Shown one piece after another: positions 44,117-53,609 of a stretch of DNA of 64,000 nt. Each line of letters opens with the position of its first letter. The stretch's first letter is position 1. Origin of the DNA: Mesorhizobium sp. M4B.F.Ca.ET.203.01.1.1 (GTDB lineage: Bacteria > Pseudomonadota > Alphaproteobacteria > Rhizobiales > Rhizobiaceae); assembly GCF_004791025.1 (NCBI RefSeq), contig NZ_SRUO01000013.1, positions 120,212 to 184,211 on the forward strand, in the 5' to 3' direction. A model generated the notes under the pieces. It saw only the letters and a list, made by a program, of their open reading frames with translations, was not told the DNA's origin and did not search any database. Position numbers and translations under genes: made by a program.

Positions 44117-45625
44117 TCAACCCTTCACTGACGGGAGTTCTGACACCAGCCGGAGCGAAGCGTTGATGCCCTCCAGCTGGTAATGCGGGCGCAGATAGAA
44201 GCGGGCGTTGTAGTAGCCCGGCCGGCCCTCCACGCTGTCCACCTGGACCTCGGCCGCGGCAAGCGGACGCTTTGCGCGCGCCTTGTCGTCGGCGAAGGCC
44301 GGGTTGGCCAGCACGTAGCGGTTGATCCACTCGGTCAGCCAGATCTGCATGTCCGAGCGTTCCTTGAACGACCCGATCTTGTCGCGCGCGATGGCCTTGA
44401 GGTAATGCGCGAAGCGCGACACCGGGAACAGGTAAGGCAGATTGGCGCTCAGGCGTTCGTTCGACTGCGCGTCGGGATCGACCAGTCGCCCGGCACGCGT
44501 CTCGTCGTCCTGCAGCGAATGGGCGCCGATGAAGGCCGCGAGGTCGGTGTTCTTCCGGTGCAGGATGGGCATCAGGCCGAGCTTGGCCAGTTCAGCCTCG
44601 CGGCGGTCGTCGATGGCGACTTCCGTAGGGCACTTCATCGCGATCGAACCGTCGTCGGTCGGGAAGGCATGCACCGGCAGGTTGAGCACGGTGCCGCCAT
44701 TCTCGACGCCGCGGATCTGCGTGCCCCAGCCATAGAGCTTGTGGCTGCGGTTGATGTTGACGCCCATCGGGAAGGCGGCGTTCATCCAGACATATTTGTT
44801 GTGGTCGCCCTCAACCTCCTCCTCGAAGGTGAAGCCCTTCACCGGGACGGTCTCGGTGCCATAAGGCAGCCGGGCCAGCACGCGCGGCATGGTGAGGCCG
44901 ATGTAGCGCGCATCCTCGCTCTCGCGCAGCGACTGCCACGAGGCGTAGGCAGGGTTGTTGACGATCATCTGCAGGTCTTGCGGGTTGGGCAGTTCCTGCC
45001 AGCTGTCCATACGGAACAGCCGCGGCGAGGCGGCCGCGATGAACGGCGTATGTGCGGAGGCGCAGATGCCCGAGATGTTGCGCAACAGGCCGACGTCGCG
45101 CGGATGGTTGGAGAATTCGTAAGCGCCGACGATGCAACCGATCGGCTCGCCGCCCAGCATCGAATACTCGTCCGTGTAGACCTTCTTGAAGATCGGGCTC
45201 TGATCCCACATCTGGCCCTCAAAATCCTCGAGCGTGTCGGCCAGCTGCTCCTTGGAGATGTTCATCACCCGGATCTTGAGGTGCTTGGCATCGGTCTCGG
45301 TGTTGTTGATGAGATACCAGAGGCCGCGCCATGTGCCTTCCATCTCGCGCACTTCCGGCGCGTGCAGGATCTCGTTGACCTGCGTGGTCAGCATCTTGTC
45401 GATGCCGGCGATCAGCGACTTGATCGACTTGATCGCATTGGACGAGATGGTGGTGGTCTCGGAGCGAGACTGTGCCGCCAGAGCGAGATTGCGGACCAAC
45501 TGCTGCAGCTTCTCGCTGTCGTCCTTCTTGACCTTGAAATCCTTCTCGAGGAGCCCGCTGAACTCTCCGAGGTCGATGGCTTCCGCCTCGGCGGTGACGG
45601 CTGCGGTCTTTTGCTGTTCGGCCAT
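44117..45625 (-). CDS. tssC: T6SS sheath protein TssC (VipB)
   Basis: A 502-residue sheath subunit. Recognisable stretches: LLTTQVNEILHAPEVREMEGTWRGL-type region (IAGIDKMLTTQVNEILHAP), FEGQMWDQSPIFKKVYTDEYSMLGGEPIGC and the C-terminal PGYYNARFYLRPHYQLEG. It forms the contractile sheath with TssB and is recycled by ClpV. It lies three bases after tssB. Confidence 0.97.
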   Translation of the reverse strand: MAEQQKTAAVTAEAEAIDLGEFSGLLEKDFKVKKDDSEKLQQLVRNLALAAQSRSETTTISSNAIKSIKSLIAGIDKMLTTQVNEILHAPEVREMEGTWRGLWYLINNTETDAKHLKIRVMNISKEQLADTLEDFEGQMWDQSPIFKKVYTDEYSMLGGEPIGCIVGAYEFSNHPRDVGLLRNISGICASAHTPFIAAASPRLFRMDSWQELPNPQDLQMIVNNPAYASWQSLRESEDARYIGLTMPRVLARLPYGTETVPVKGFTFEEEVEGDHNKYVWMNAAFPMGVNINRSHKLYGWGTQIRGVENGGTVLNLPVHAFPTDDGSIAMKCPTEVAIDDRREAELAKLGLMPILHRKNTDLAAFIGAHSLQDDETRAGRLVDPDAQSNERLSANLPYLFPVSRFAHYLKAIARDKIGSFKERSDMQIWLTEWINRYVLANPAFADDKARAKRPLAAAEVQVDSVEGRPGYYNARFYLRPHYQLEGINASLRLVSELPSVKG

Positions 45626-45628
45626 GAC

Positions 45629-46168
45629 TTATTCCCCAACCTTGTCGTCGTCAGACATTGCCTGGCTGGCGATCTTGCTCAGAAGCGGCTCGTTGTTCAG
45701 AAGCTGGGCGATGCGCTTCTCCGCGTCGACACGGCCATCCATGAAGCCGAGCAGCTCCTCGAGCTGGCGACGCATCTTGAGGATCTCGGCCAGTTGCGGG
45801 ACCTGCTCGGCGATCTTGTCCGGCGCGAAATCACCCATCTTGGTGAAGGTGAGATCAAGCGCCAGTTCCTCGTCCTTCTCGGCGCCTTCTGCTTGCGGCA
45901 GCGTGTTCTTCACCCGCGCCTTCACGCGTGGCCCCATCGCCTCCATGAACTTGGGGAAGCGGTTGGCGTCGGTCTCGACGAAGGCGCGGTCCAGCAGCGA
46001 CTTTGAAGCCTCCCTGGTCTGCGAAGCGCCGGAAAGGTCGGCCATCACGCCCATGACGAACGGAAGTTCTATCGTAGTCGGGCTGCCGTAGGTTTCGACG
46101 TCGTAGGCGATCTGCACCCGCGGCGCGCGATTTCGTTCGATGACCTTCGCTTTGCTTTCGGCTGGCAT
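45629..46168 (-). CDS. tssB: T6SS sheath protein TssB (VipA)
   Basis: A 179-residue protein: RNRAPRVQIAYDVETYGSPTTIELPFVMGVMADLSG is the typical TssB start region, followed by LALDLTFTKMGDFAPDKIAEQVPQL and a C-terminal helix with LLGFMDGRVDAEKRIAQLL. Partner of TssC. It lies six bases after tssA and three before tssC. Confidence 0.97.
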   Translation of the reverse strand: MPAESKAKVIERNRAPRVQIAYDVETYGSPTTIELPFVMGVMADLSGASQTREASKSLLDRAFVETDANRFPKFMEAMGPRVKARVKNTLPQAEGAEKDEELALDLTFTKMGDFAPDKIAEQVPQLAEILKMRRQLEELLGFMDGRVDAEKRIAQLLNNEPLLSKIASQAMSDDDKVGE

Positions 46169-46174
46169 GTGTTG

Positions 46175-47350
46175 CTACCTTTCATCCTTCTGGGCCGTCT
46201 TCTTGGCATCGGGAACGCCGGCCAGAAGCCGGAATTCCTTCAGTCCCGACGGGGCGAGATCTTCCATCAGTTCAACAAAATCCATGTGCACCATGCGGCG
46301 CACACGGCGGGCGAGATGCGGGATCGGGCTGGACGGCTCGGTGCGGTCATAGAAAGCGACGACTAGGTCGAGGCATTTGACGACGTCGTCGCGCGAGGAA
46401 ATCCGGTCGGGCAGCCCGGTGCTCTGTTCCGCGTAGCTTGCCACACTTGCCATCGTATCGGCTCCATGACCGTTTCGAGCAGGCACTGCCGGTTCCGCAG
46501 TTGAGGGAGATGCTTTGGCCGCGCCATTCGCCACCGTGGCGCCGGCCGAATTCCTTTCCAGCGTGGTCAGCAAACGCTGCAGGAACCGTTTCAAGTCCGG
46601 GACGGCAGGGCCGTTGCCTTCGATGCGGGCGTTGAGCGCGGTCTCGACCGCATCGAGAGCGGCGATGGCTGCGCGGGCGTCGGCCAGAAGCGAGGTCATC
46701 TCGGCGCCGGCCTGATCGATCTGCGCCGCGCATCCGCTGCGCACCCGGTTCAGCAACTGGCTGTGGGCACTTGCAAGCGCTGCCTTTTCGGTCGCATTCA
46801 ACCCGGATGCCGCCTCCTGGAGCATGACGCGCTCGTCGAGAGCGCCTTGTTCAAGGTCGCGGCCGCTGATCGGCCCGATCGGGCGCGGCGCGAAAAAGAT
46901 CATCTGCCGCAGGTTAGCCAGCAGGCCGTCCTGGCCGTTCTGGAGGTCGAGCAGGGCATTTATACGACGCAAGGCAGCGTCGCGCGGCGTTGCAGCGGAT
47001 CGCAGCGCCGGGTGCAGGGTTTCCCAGTGGGCGTCGAACGTCTGCGCAATCAGGCTCAGGCCCTCGGCCAGTCCGGCCAGCCGGTATTCATTGGCCAGGG
47101 CACGCGTGACGATGACGAGAAGGCGCAGATCCCGGCCGCGCGGACGCAATTCCTCGGTCTTGGCAAGCACGGCGGGCCAGTCGATCGGGATGATCGCTTC
47201 CGCGGACGGCTTGTTGCGCTCGTCATACTCGACTTTGGTCTGCTGTTCGGTCAGGCGCTCCAGTTCATGAAAAGCCGGCTCGTTGCGCAAATCCTCACCT
47301 GACGGATTCTCACCGTCGAGAGGATTCAGCCAGAGTGCGAGATCAATCAC
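46175..47350 (-). CDS. tssA: T6SS cap/assembly protein TssA (ImpA N-terminal family)
   Basis: A 391-residue protein from GTG 47350 (VIDLALWLNPLDGENPSG), with GGGGG upstream; a longer ATG frame starting at 47425 would include repeats that look regulatory. The ImpA_N domain occupies ~1-130 (DWPAVLAKTEELRPRGRDLRLLV, LSLIAQTFDAHWETLHP). The C-terminal ~90 residues include SRDDVVKCLDLVVAFYDRTEPSSPIPHLARR, the conserved TssA C-terminal motif. It is the first gene of the main operon and divergent from clpV. Confidence 0.94.
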   Translation of the reverse strand: MIDLALWLNPLDGENPSGEDLRNEPAFHELERLTEQQTKVEYDERNKPSAEAIIPIDWPAVLAKTEELRPRGRDLRLLVIVTRALANEYRLAGLAEGLSLIAQTFDAHWETLHPALRSAATPRDAALRRINALLDLQNGQDGLLANLRQMIFFAPRPIGPISGRDLEQGALDERVMLQEAASGLNATEKAALASAHSQLLNRVRSGCAAQIDQAGAEMTSLLADARAAIAALDAVETALNARIEGNGPAVPDLKRFLQRLLTTLERNSAGATVANGAAKASPSTAEPAVPARNGHGADTMASVASYAEQSTGLPDRISSRDDVVKCLDLVVAFYDRTEPSSPIPHLARRVRRMVHMDFVELMEDLAPSGLKEFRLLAGVPDAKKTAQKDER

Positions 47351-47684
47351 ACCAACCCCCAGGAGCGGCCTTGAGACCTTGCGTGACGTGAGGTTATCAC
47401 ACTGCGTCACTTTATCACAATTCAAGGACTGCTCAAAAACTAACGGAAGCTAAACGCGGCCGTTCTGTCGTCGAAACCCATGGCGTGATTGTCCGGCGCC
47501 GTATGTGAAATGCGTCGCATAGGCGGGGGCAATTTCGTGTTTGTTTGCTTGGGGATGCGGGGCTTTCCTTAAAACGGAAGATGCCGGCCGAATCGGGGAT
47601 CGAGGCGCGTTATCCATCACATGCTTTGTCAACCTGCCGCTTCTATGGCAGGGTATCGGCTGGCTGATTTCGGGAGCACGTTCG
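47351..47684. promoter_or_regulatory. Divergent tssA/clpV promoter region
   Basis: 334 bases between the tssA and clpV starts with no gene. Notable are a direct repeat TTATCACA (47394-47401 and 47412-47419) and GTGACG/CGTCAC arms within 47380-47410. No clear -35/-10 or -24/-12 pair was found. This is the expected control point for the whole T6SS. Confidence 0.55.
47394..47419. repeat. Tandem TTATCACA sites upstream of tssA
   Basis: Two exact copies of TTATCACA start 18 bases apart (47394 and 47412), i.e. TGTGATAA twice on the strand of tssA. They lie 44-69 bases before the tssA GTG start, where a regulator could bind. An 18-base period is not an integral number of helical turns. Confidence 0.4.
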
Positions 47685-50522
47685 ATGGAACAGCGCCGGT
47701 CATCGCAGGGCTTCAAGCGCAAGGAACTGGTCGCCAAGCTCAATGCCACGGGGGTGCGTGCCTTCAAGGCCGCGGCCGACACGGCCAAGCTGCGCGGCAA
47801 TCCCTATGTCGAACTCGTCCATTTCATTCAGCAACTGGTGCTGTCGGAGCGCTCGGACGTACAGATGATTGTGGCCGATGCCGGGCTGGACGCCAGCCGG
47901 CTGACGGCGGACATGACCCGCGCCATCGACAAGCTGCCCTACGGCGCCACCTCGGTGGAGGAATTCTCCGACCACATCTTCCACGCCATCCAGGAAGGCT
48001 GGAACCTGGCGACGCTGGAGTTCGGCGTGGAAGAGGTGCGCAGCTCCCATATCCTGCTTGCCTGCCTGAAGACGCCGGTGCTGGAGGGGCTGGTTTCGAA
48101 GATCAGCGCCGAATTCGACCGGATCGATGCGGACGGCGTCATTTCCCGCTTCGCCGATGTCATGGAAGGTTCGCTGGAGGCCGGCGCTGCCCCGGCCACC
48201 CCAGCCACGGAGACGCCGGTAAAACGCGGCCCCGGCGGGGATTCGGCGCTGGCGAAATATGCCACCGACCTGACCCAGCGCGCCCATGACGGCAAGATCG
48301 ATCCGGTCGTCGGCCGCGATCCCGAGATCCGGCAGATCGTCGACATCCTGATGCGACGCCGGCAGAACAACCCGATCCTGACCGGCGAGGCCGGGGTCGG
48401 CAAGACCGCGGTGGTCGAGGGTTTTGCGCTCCGCATTGCCCAGGGTGACGTGCCGCCAACGCTGCAGAATGTCAGCGTGCGCATGCTCGACGTCGGCTTG
48501 ATGCAGGCCGGCGCCAGCGTCAAGGGCGAGTTCGAGAAGCGGCTGAAAGCGGTGATCGACGAGGTCCAGGCCTCCGAGACGCCGATCATCCTGTTCATCG
48601 ACGAGGCGCACACGCTGATCGGCGCCGGCGGTGCCGCCGGAACCGGCGATGCCGCAAACCTCTTGAAGCCTGCCCTGGCACGCGGCGAGCTTCGCACCAT
48701 CGCGGCCACGACCTGGGCCGAATACAAGCAGCATATCGAGAAAGATCCGGCGCTGACCCGTCGCTTCCAGGTGGTCAAGATCGATGAGCCGTCTGAAGTC
48801 GTGGCCGTGCTGATGCTGCGCGGCGTCGCCGGCGTCCTGGAACAGCACCACAAGGTGCAGATCCTGGACGAGGCGATCGAGGCGGCGGTTGCCTTGTCGC
48901 ATCGCTACATTCCGGCGCGGCAGCTGCCCGACAAGGCGGTCAGCCTTCTCGACACCGCCTGCGCCCGCGTCGCCGTTTCGCAGCATGCCACGCCGGCCGA
49001 GGTCGAGGACATATTGCGTCGCCGCCAGGCGCTCGAAGTCGAGCGCGGCATCATCGGCCGCGAGGCGGCTATCGGCATCGAGGTGGCCGACCGGCAGGCC
49101 AGGGTCGAGGCCGGCCTGGCCGAAACCGAAGCCGCTTTGTCCGCCGCCAAGGCACGCTGGGACCGGGAAAAGGCGCTGGTGGCCGAGATCCTAGAGCTGC
49201 GAGCACGGCTGCGCGGCGAGGGCGTGCCGCTCGATCCGGTGGACGCCGAGGGCGCTGCCGGCGACGAAACGGCTGCCGCGACGGGAGCAGAGGCGCCCGA
49301 GAAGAAGGCAACCGAGGCCACGGCGTCGGAGGCGAAAGCCGCGGAAACCAAGACCTCGAAGACGAAGGCCGCGAAAACGAAGGCAGCCAAGGTCGAGGCG
49401 CCCGTTGCCGAGGTCGTCGCCTCGCCACCGGATTCCGCCGCCGACCTGGCACGACTGCGCGAATTGATGGCGGAACTTGCCGCGGCGCAGGGCGAGACGC
49501 CGCTGATCCTGCCATCCGTAGACCGCAACGCGGTCGCCGCCGTGGTGCAGGACTGGACCGGCATCCCGACGGGACGGATGCTGTCCAGCCAGACCGAGAA
49601 GGCGCTCAAGCTCGCCGCCACGCTTGCCGAACGCGTGGTCGGCCAGGATCACGCGATGGAGATGATCGCCAGACGCGTGCAGACCAGCCGCGCCGGGCTC
49701 GGCGCGCCGGAAAAGCCGGTGGGCGTGTTCCTGCTTTGCGGTCCCTCGGGCGTCGGGAAGACCGAAACCGCGCTGGCGCTCGCCGAGACGCTCTATGGCG
49801 GCGAACAGAACCTCATTTCCATCAACATGTCCGAATTCCAGGAAGCGCATACGGTCTCCACCCTGAAGGGCGCTCCTCCCGGCTATGTCGGTTACGGCAA
49901 GGGCGGCATCCTGACCGAGGCGGTGCGCCGGAAACCCTATTCGGTGATCCTGCTCGACGAAGTCGAGAAGGCGCATCCGGACGTGCACGAGATCTTCTTC
50001 CAGGTCTTCGACAAGGGGATGATGGACGACAGCGAGGGCCGGCGGATTGATTTCAAGAACTCGCTGATCCTGCTCACCTCGAATGTCGGCTCCGAGGTCA
50101 TCATGGACCGTACGAAGAACGGCACCGTGCGGACCGGGATCGATGATCTCGATACCGCGTTGCGCGGCCCGCTGCTCAAAGTCTTTCCGGCGGCCTTCCT
50201 CGGTCGTGTCGTCACCATCCCCTACTACCCGCTCTCGGACTCGATGATCGAGGCGATCGCCCGGCACCAGTTCGGCAAGATCGCGCGCCGGCTGCGGGCG
50301 ACCAACGATGCCGAGCTGGTGATCGGCGAGGGCGTCATGGATCTGGTCAAGGCGCGCTGCACCGAGATCGAGTCCGGCGGACGGATGATCGACGCCATCC
50401 TGACCAACACGCTGCTGCCGGAACTGAGCCGTGGCGTCCTGAACCGTTCGCTGGAAGGCGCCAAGATGACGAAAGTGACCGTCGGCGCTTCCGCGGACGG
50501 GTTCACCTACTCGTTCGAATAG
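47685..50522 (+). CDS. clpV: T6SS sheath-recycling AAA+ ATPase ClpV (TssH)
   Basis: A 945-residue ClpB-type protein from ATG 47685, with GGGAG eight bases upstream. N-domain (~1-160, KRKELVAKLNATGVRAFKAA), first AAA+ module with Walker A GEAGVGKT (234-241) and LFIDEAHTLIGAGG, second with Walker A GPSGVGKT (686-693) and VILLDEVEKAHPDV. Between them, residues ~512-587 form an Ala/Glu/Lys/Thr-rich low-complexity insertion (KKATEATASEAKAAETK and similar) not typical of ClpV. ClpV disassembles contracted TssB/TssC sheath. It is transcribed away from the main operon. Confidence 0.96.
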   Translation: MEQRRSSQGFKRKELVAKLNATGVRAFKAAADTAKLRGNPYVELVHFIQQLVLSERSDVQMIVADAGLDASRLTADMTRAIDKLPYGATSVEEFSDHIFHAIQEGWNLATLEFGVEEVRSSHILLACLKTPVLEGLVSKISAEFDRIDADGVISRFADVMEGSLEAGAAPATPATETPVKRGPGGDSALAKYATDLTQRAHDGKIDPVVGRDPEIRQIVDILMRRRQNNPILTGEAGVGKTAVVEGFALRIAQGDVPPTLQNVSVRMLDVGLMQAGASVKGEFEKRLKAVIDEVQASETPIILFIDEAHTLIGAGGAAGTGDAANLLKPALARGELRTIAATTWAEYKQHIEKDPALTRRFQVVKIDEPSEVVAVLMLRGVAGVLEQHHKVQILDEAIEAAVALSHRYIPARQLPDKAVSLLDTACARVAVSQHATPAEVEDILRRRQALEVERGIIGREAAIGIEVADRQARVEAGLAETEAALSAAKARWDREKALVAEILELRARLRGEGVPLDPVDAEGAAGDETAAATGAEAPEKKATEATASEAKAAETKTSKTKAAKTKAAKVEAPVAEVVASPPDSAADLARLRELMAELAAAQGETPLILPSVDRNAVAAVVQDWTGIPTGRMLSSQTEKALKLAATLAERVVGQDHAMEMIARRVQTSRAGLGAPEKPVGVFLLCGPSGVGKTETALALAETLYGGEQNLISINMSEFQEAHTVSTLKGAPPGYVGYGKGGILTEAVRRKPYSVILLDEVEKAHPDVHEIFFQVFDKGMMDDSEGRRIDFKNSLILLTSNVGSEVIMDRTKNGTVRTGIDDLDTALRGPLLKVFPAAFLGRVVTIPYYPLSDSMIEAIARHQFGKIARRLRATNDAELVIGEGVMDLVKARCTEIESGGRMIDAILTNTLLPELSRGVLNRSLEGAKMTKVTVGASADGFTYSFE

Positions 50523-51035
50523 TCACACCAACGCGCCTGCGGGGCGGCCATCGCCCCCGGTCTGGACGTGACCGGCAAGGCCCTGCTCACCGGCGCGGTC
50601 TGGACGGATCGGGAGGCGTTGCATTGGCGCGGCCATCGGTGAAGGCGAAGGCGGATGACAGCACGTCGAATTCCGCCACTTCCTGCACGCAATCCCTAGC
50701 CGGCGCTCGCCTTGCCAAGATGCGCGGAAGTCCGTCGAGAGCGTATTGACAACGCCCCGCTGATATGAACATTTGACTTTGTGAGAATAACGATGTTCAT
50801 GCAGAGGCAAGCGACCTCGGCTGAAATCGGGGGAGTTGGGAGGCCCAGTCACATGTCTGTTCGTGTTGTTTCGGGATTGCACCGGCGTGGACCGATTTCC
50901 GCGCGGCCCGGGCAAGATATGGCGTGATTGGTTGAATCAATGCAGGGTCCGCAACGGCCCTGTCCGCGAAGCTAGCATCGTCGTCGGCCCGCAACGGTGC
51001 ATGATTTTTCTGGCGGGCGTTTGGGAGGATCTGCA
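50523..51035 (+). promoter_or_regulatory. 513-base leader region of the ABC-transporter operon
   Basis: No gene recognised. A short GGGGCG/CGCCCC hairpin (50541-50557) follows clpV without a T-run. A TTGACA at 50746-50751 and the inverted repeat at 50765-50800 mark the probable control region ~240-290 bases before the binding-protein start. GGGAGG at 51023-51028 is the ribosome site of that gene. Confidence 0.5.
50765..50800. promoter_or_regulatory. Operator-like inverted repeat, site A (ABC operon)
   Basis: ATGAACAT (50765-50772) and its exact inverted copy ATGTTCAT (50793-50800) are separated by 20 bases. The same geometry recurs at 58574-58609 and 59584-59619. Site A is perfect over 8 bp per arm and lies upstream of the binding-protein gene. 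Probable binding site of the SorC-family regulator encoded at 56575-57621 (inference). Confidence 0.6.
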
Positions 51036-52616
51036 ATGCCTATTGGAAGTAGGAAGGATGTATCGCGTCGGTCGTTTCTGATGTCGACGGCGGCGGTTGG
51101 CGCCTCAGCTGTGGCGGCCGGCGGCGTGTCGCTGTTCAATGTGCGGCGCAGCTTCGCGCAGGAAGCCGCGAACCCCGCCGACATTCTCGCCAAGATCAAT
51201 GTCGGCGGCTACGTCAAGAAGGAATACCGCGATCTCTACAAGCTCGCCGATGGCGATGAGCTCTGGGATCCCGCGAAGGACTGGATCCGCACCGTCGACT
51301 GGGAGAAGGTGCGCAGCGAATTCTCCGGCAAGACGGTCAAGTTCGCCATCGGCGCCGCCGACATGGAATCGGCCGCGGACGGGCTGAAGCCCTTCGAGCA
51401 GCTTTCGGGAATGAAGGTCGAGCTGGTGCCGATCCCGGACGATTCGATGTACGACAAGGTGCTGGCCGAGTTCATCTCCGGCAACGCCAGCTTCGACGCG
51501 CTGCAGTTCTTCTCGCCGTGGCTCGGCGACTTCGCCGGCCCGGGCTTCCTTGCCAAGCTCGACGACTATGCCGCGAAGTGGAAGCTGCCGCTCGACGACT
51601 TCTACGACACCTATCGCCTGAACTACGGCTATTTCGGCGACCAGGGCCTGTACGGCATCCCGTTCGACTGCGATATCCAGATGGTGCATGTGCGTCCGTC
51701 GCTCCTGAAGAAGGTGACGGGCAAGGATGCCGACACCAAGCTGACCGTGCCGACCTATGACGAGATGATCAGGCTTTCGGCGGAGCTCAACAAGGTTGAG
51801 AAGGGCGTTGCCGGCGTCGGCCTGATGGGCGCCCGCGGCTTCTGGTCCACCTACACCTGGGAGCACATCGCCGCACAGCACGGCGTCGATTTGTTCAACG
51901 ATTCCTGGGAGCCGGTCTTCAACAGCGATGCCGGCGTCAAGGCGCTGGAAACCATCCTGGCGCTGCAGGCGTCTTCGGCGGAAGGCGTGGCCGGATGGGG
52001 CTGGGGCGAGAACCGCGCCGCCTGGCTCGGCGGCCAGCTCGCCATGAACATCTCCTGGCAGGATTCCGGCACCCAGGCGACACGCCCGGACCAGAGCCGC
52101 ATCGTCGGCGACGTGCTCACCATCTATGAGCCGCGCGTGCAGATCGAAGGCGCCCGCTTCGCGCCGCCGAACATTGCCGGATCGACCTCCTGCGTGACGG
52201 CCACGTCGCAGAACCCGGAGGGCGCCTTCCTGATGCTCGCCTTCCTGACCACGGCATCGATCATGGCGATGAACGAGGCCAACGCCAACGGCGTCGCGCC
52301 GGGCTACAAGTCGGTGCTGAAGAACGATAAGCTGCGGTCGGTTTCCCAGCCCGCCGCGGTCTGGGCGGACTCGCTGGACTATGCCTGGTGCGCGCCACGC
52401 ATTCCCGGCATGTTCGAGATGGAACAGGCGCTCGGAAACGAGATCAACAAGGCGATCGTCGGCCAGGCGAAGCCGAAGGAGGCGCTGGATGCCGGCGCCA
52501 AGGCCTGGAAGGAGATCATGACCAAGAATGGCTTCTTCTCGGACAAGGAACCCTTCAAATACGCCGCCGTGGCTCCGGCGACCTGGGCCGGCAAGGGCAA
52601 GACCCCGCCGGTCTGA
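51036..52616 (+). CDS. ABC transporter substrate-binding protein (family 1, Tat-exported)
   Basis: A 526-residue protein from ATG 51036 (GGGAGG upstream). The N-terminus carries a twin-arginine signal, SRRSFLMSTAAVGASAVAAGG (Arg11-Arg12), implying folded export. The mature part is the COG1653 type: KFAIGAADMESAADGLKPFEQLSGMKVELV, FDALQFFSPWLGDF, then GIPFDCDIQMVHVRPSLL. It is longer than usual sugar-binding proteins (~420-450). Ligand unknown; operon content suggests a sugar, polyol or sugar acid. Confidence 0.93.
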   Translation: MPIGSRKDVSRRSFLMSTAAVGASAVAAGGVSLFNVRRSFAQEAANPADILAKINVGGYVKKEYRDLYKLADGDELWDPAKDWIRTVDWEKVRSEFSGKTVKFAIGAADMESAADGLKPFEQLSGMKVELVPIPDDSMYDKVLAEFISGNASFDALQFFSPWLGDFAGPGFLAKLDDYAAKWKLPLDDFYDTYRLNYGYFGDQGLYGIPFDCDIQMVHVRPSLLKKVTGKDADTKLTVPTYDEMIRLSAELNKVEKGVAGVGLMGARGFWSTYTWEHIAAQHGVDLFNDSWEPVFNSDAGVKALETILALQASSAEGVAGWGWGENRAAWLGGQLAMNISWQDSGTQATRPDQSRIVGDVLTIYEPRVQIEGARFAPPNIAGSTSCVTATSQNPEGAFLMLAFLTTASIMAMNEANANGVAPGYKSVLKNDKLRSVSQPAAVWADSLDYAWCAPRIPGMFEMEQALGNEINKAIVGQAKPKEALDAGAKAWKEIMTKNGFFSDKEPFKYAAVAPATWAGKGKTPPV

Positions 52617-52664
52617 CGATTGAACGATGCTGGCTTGCCGACTGGTCCAGGGAGACTTCACGTA

Positions 52665-53606
52665 ATGCAGGACTCCGCGGTCCAGAACAGTACAGGATGG
52701 GCGGCCAAGGCCGCCCATCCCGGCGTCAGGCTCCGACCCCGGAGCCGGTGGCGCCGCAAGGCCTTTCCCTATCTTCTGGTGGCGCCCTCGGTGATCTTCC
52801 TGCTGGGGATCACGCTCTATCCCGGCATCTATGCGATCTATCAGGGCTTCTTCCACGTCCGCTTCAACAACTGGACCTTCGCGGGCTTCGACAACTACAG
52901 CAAGCTGCTGTCGGATCCCGAATTCTGGCAGGCGCTGTGGAACACCTTCGTCATGGGCGCGATCGCGCTCGCGCTCGAATGCACGATCGCCATCAGCATC
53001 GCGGCCTTCGCCTATCGCGATCCGTGGGTGCGGTCGTGGCGCATCATCTTCCTGATGCCGATGCTGTTCATGCCCTCGGCCGTCGCCTTCATCTGGAAGC
53101 TTGCCTTCAACGACGGCCGCGTCGTCAGCGACCTGCTGATGCGGCTGGGGCTGATCGACGGCAACCTGGATTTCCTGGGTTCGGTCTGGCTTGCCCGGCT
53201 GACGCTGATCGTCGCCGACGTCTGGCAGTGGACGCCCTTCCTGTTCATCATCTTCGTCGCCGCGCTGCAGGGCCAGGACGCCGAGATGGAGGAGGCGGCG
53301 CGGCTGGACGGAGCCAAATGGCGGCAGATCTTCTGGAACATCTCGCTGCCGCTGATGATGCCGATCGTCGTCGTCGCGCTGATCCTGCGCGCCATCGACA
53401 TCATCACGATGTTCGCCTCGGTCTTCATCATCACCGGCGGGACGCCCGGCGGCGCCACCGAGACGATCAGCTATTTCATCTATCGCATCGGCTTCAAGAC
53501 CTTCAACTTCGGCTACGCCTCGGCCGTCTCGGTGGTGATGCTGGCAATGACCGTCATCGTCGCGCAGCTGTTCGTGAAACGCTTCTTCCGCTCGGGACGG
53601 GAATAG
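52665..53606 (+). CDS. ABC transporter permease 1 (MalF-like)
   Basis: A 313-residue inner-membrane protein from ATG 52665 (GGGAGA upstream; an earlier in-frame TTG is less likely). About six transmembrane helices, the first at ~residues 35-60 (FPYLLVAPSVIFLLGITLYPG). The ATPase-coupling EAA loop reads EMEEAARLDGAKWRQIFWNI, followed by PLMMPIVV. It pairs with the next permease to form the channel. Confidence 0.94.
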   Translation: MQDSAVQNSTGWAAKAAHPGVRLRPRSRWRRKAFPYLLVAPSVIFLLGITLYPGIYAIYQGFFHVRFNNWTFAGFDNYSKLLSDPEFWQALWNTFVMGAIALALECTIAISIAAFAYRDPWVRSWRIIFLMPMLFMPSAVAFIWKLAFNDGRVVSDLLMRLGLIDGNLDFLGSVWLARLTLIVADVWQWTPFLFIIFVAALQGQDAEMEEAARLDGAKWRQIFWNISLPLMMPIVVVALILRAIDIITMFASVFIITGGTPGGATETISYFIYRIGFKTFNFGYASAVSVVMLAMTVIVAQLFVKRFFRSGRE

Positions 53607-53609
53607 CCC

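Noticed and set aside
17332..50522. Prophage tail or extracellular contractile injection system instead of a T6SS
   Set aside because: Hcp, VgrG, gp25 and sheath genes are shared by both, but TssJ, TssL, TssM, TssK, ClpV and TagF are specific to T6SS, and no phage head or lysis genes occur.
50746..50774. A sigma-70 promoter starting at TTGACA 50746
   Set aside because: No acceptable -10 hexamer at 16-18 bases; TATGAA follows after only ~12 bases, so no promoter was called.
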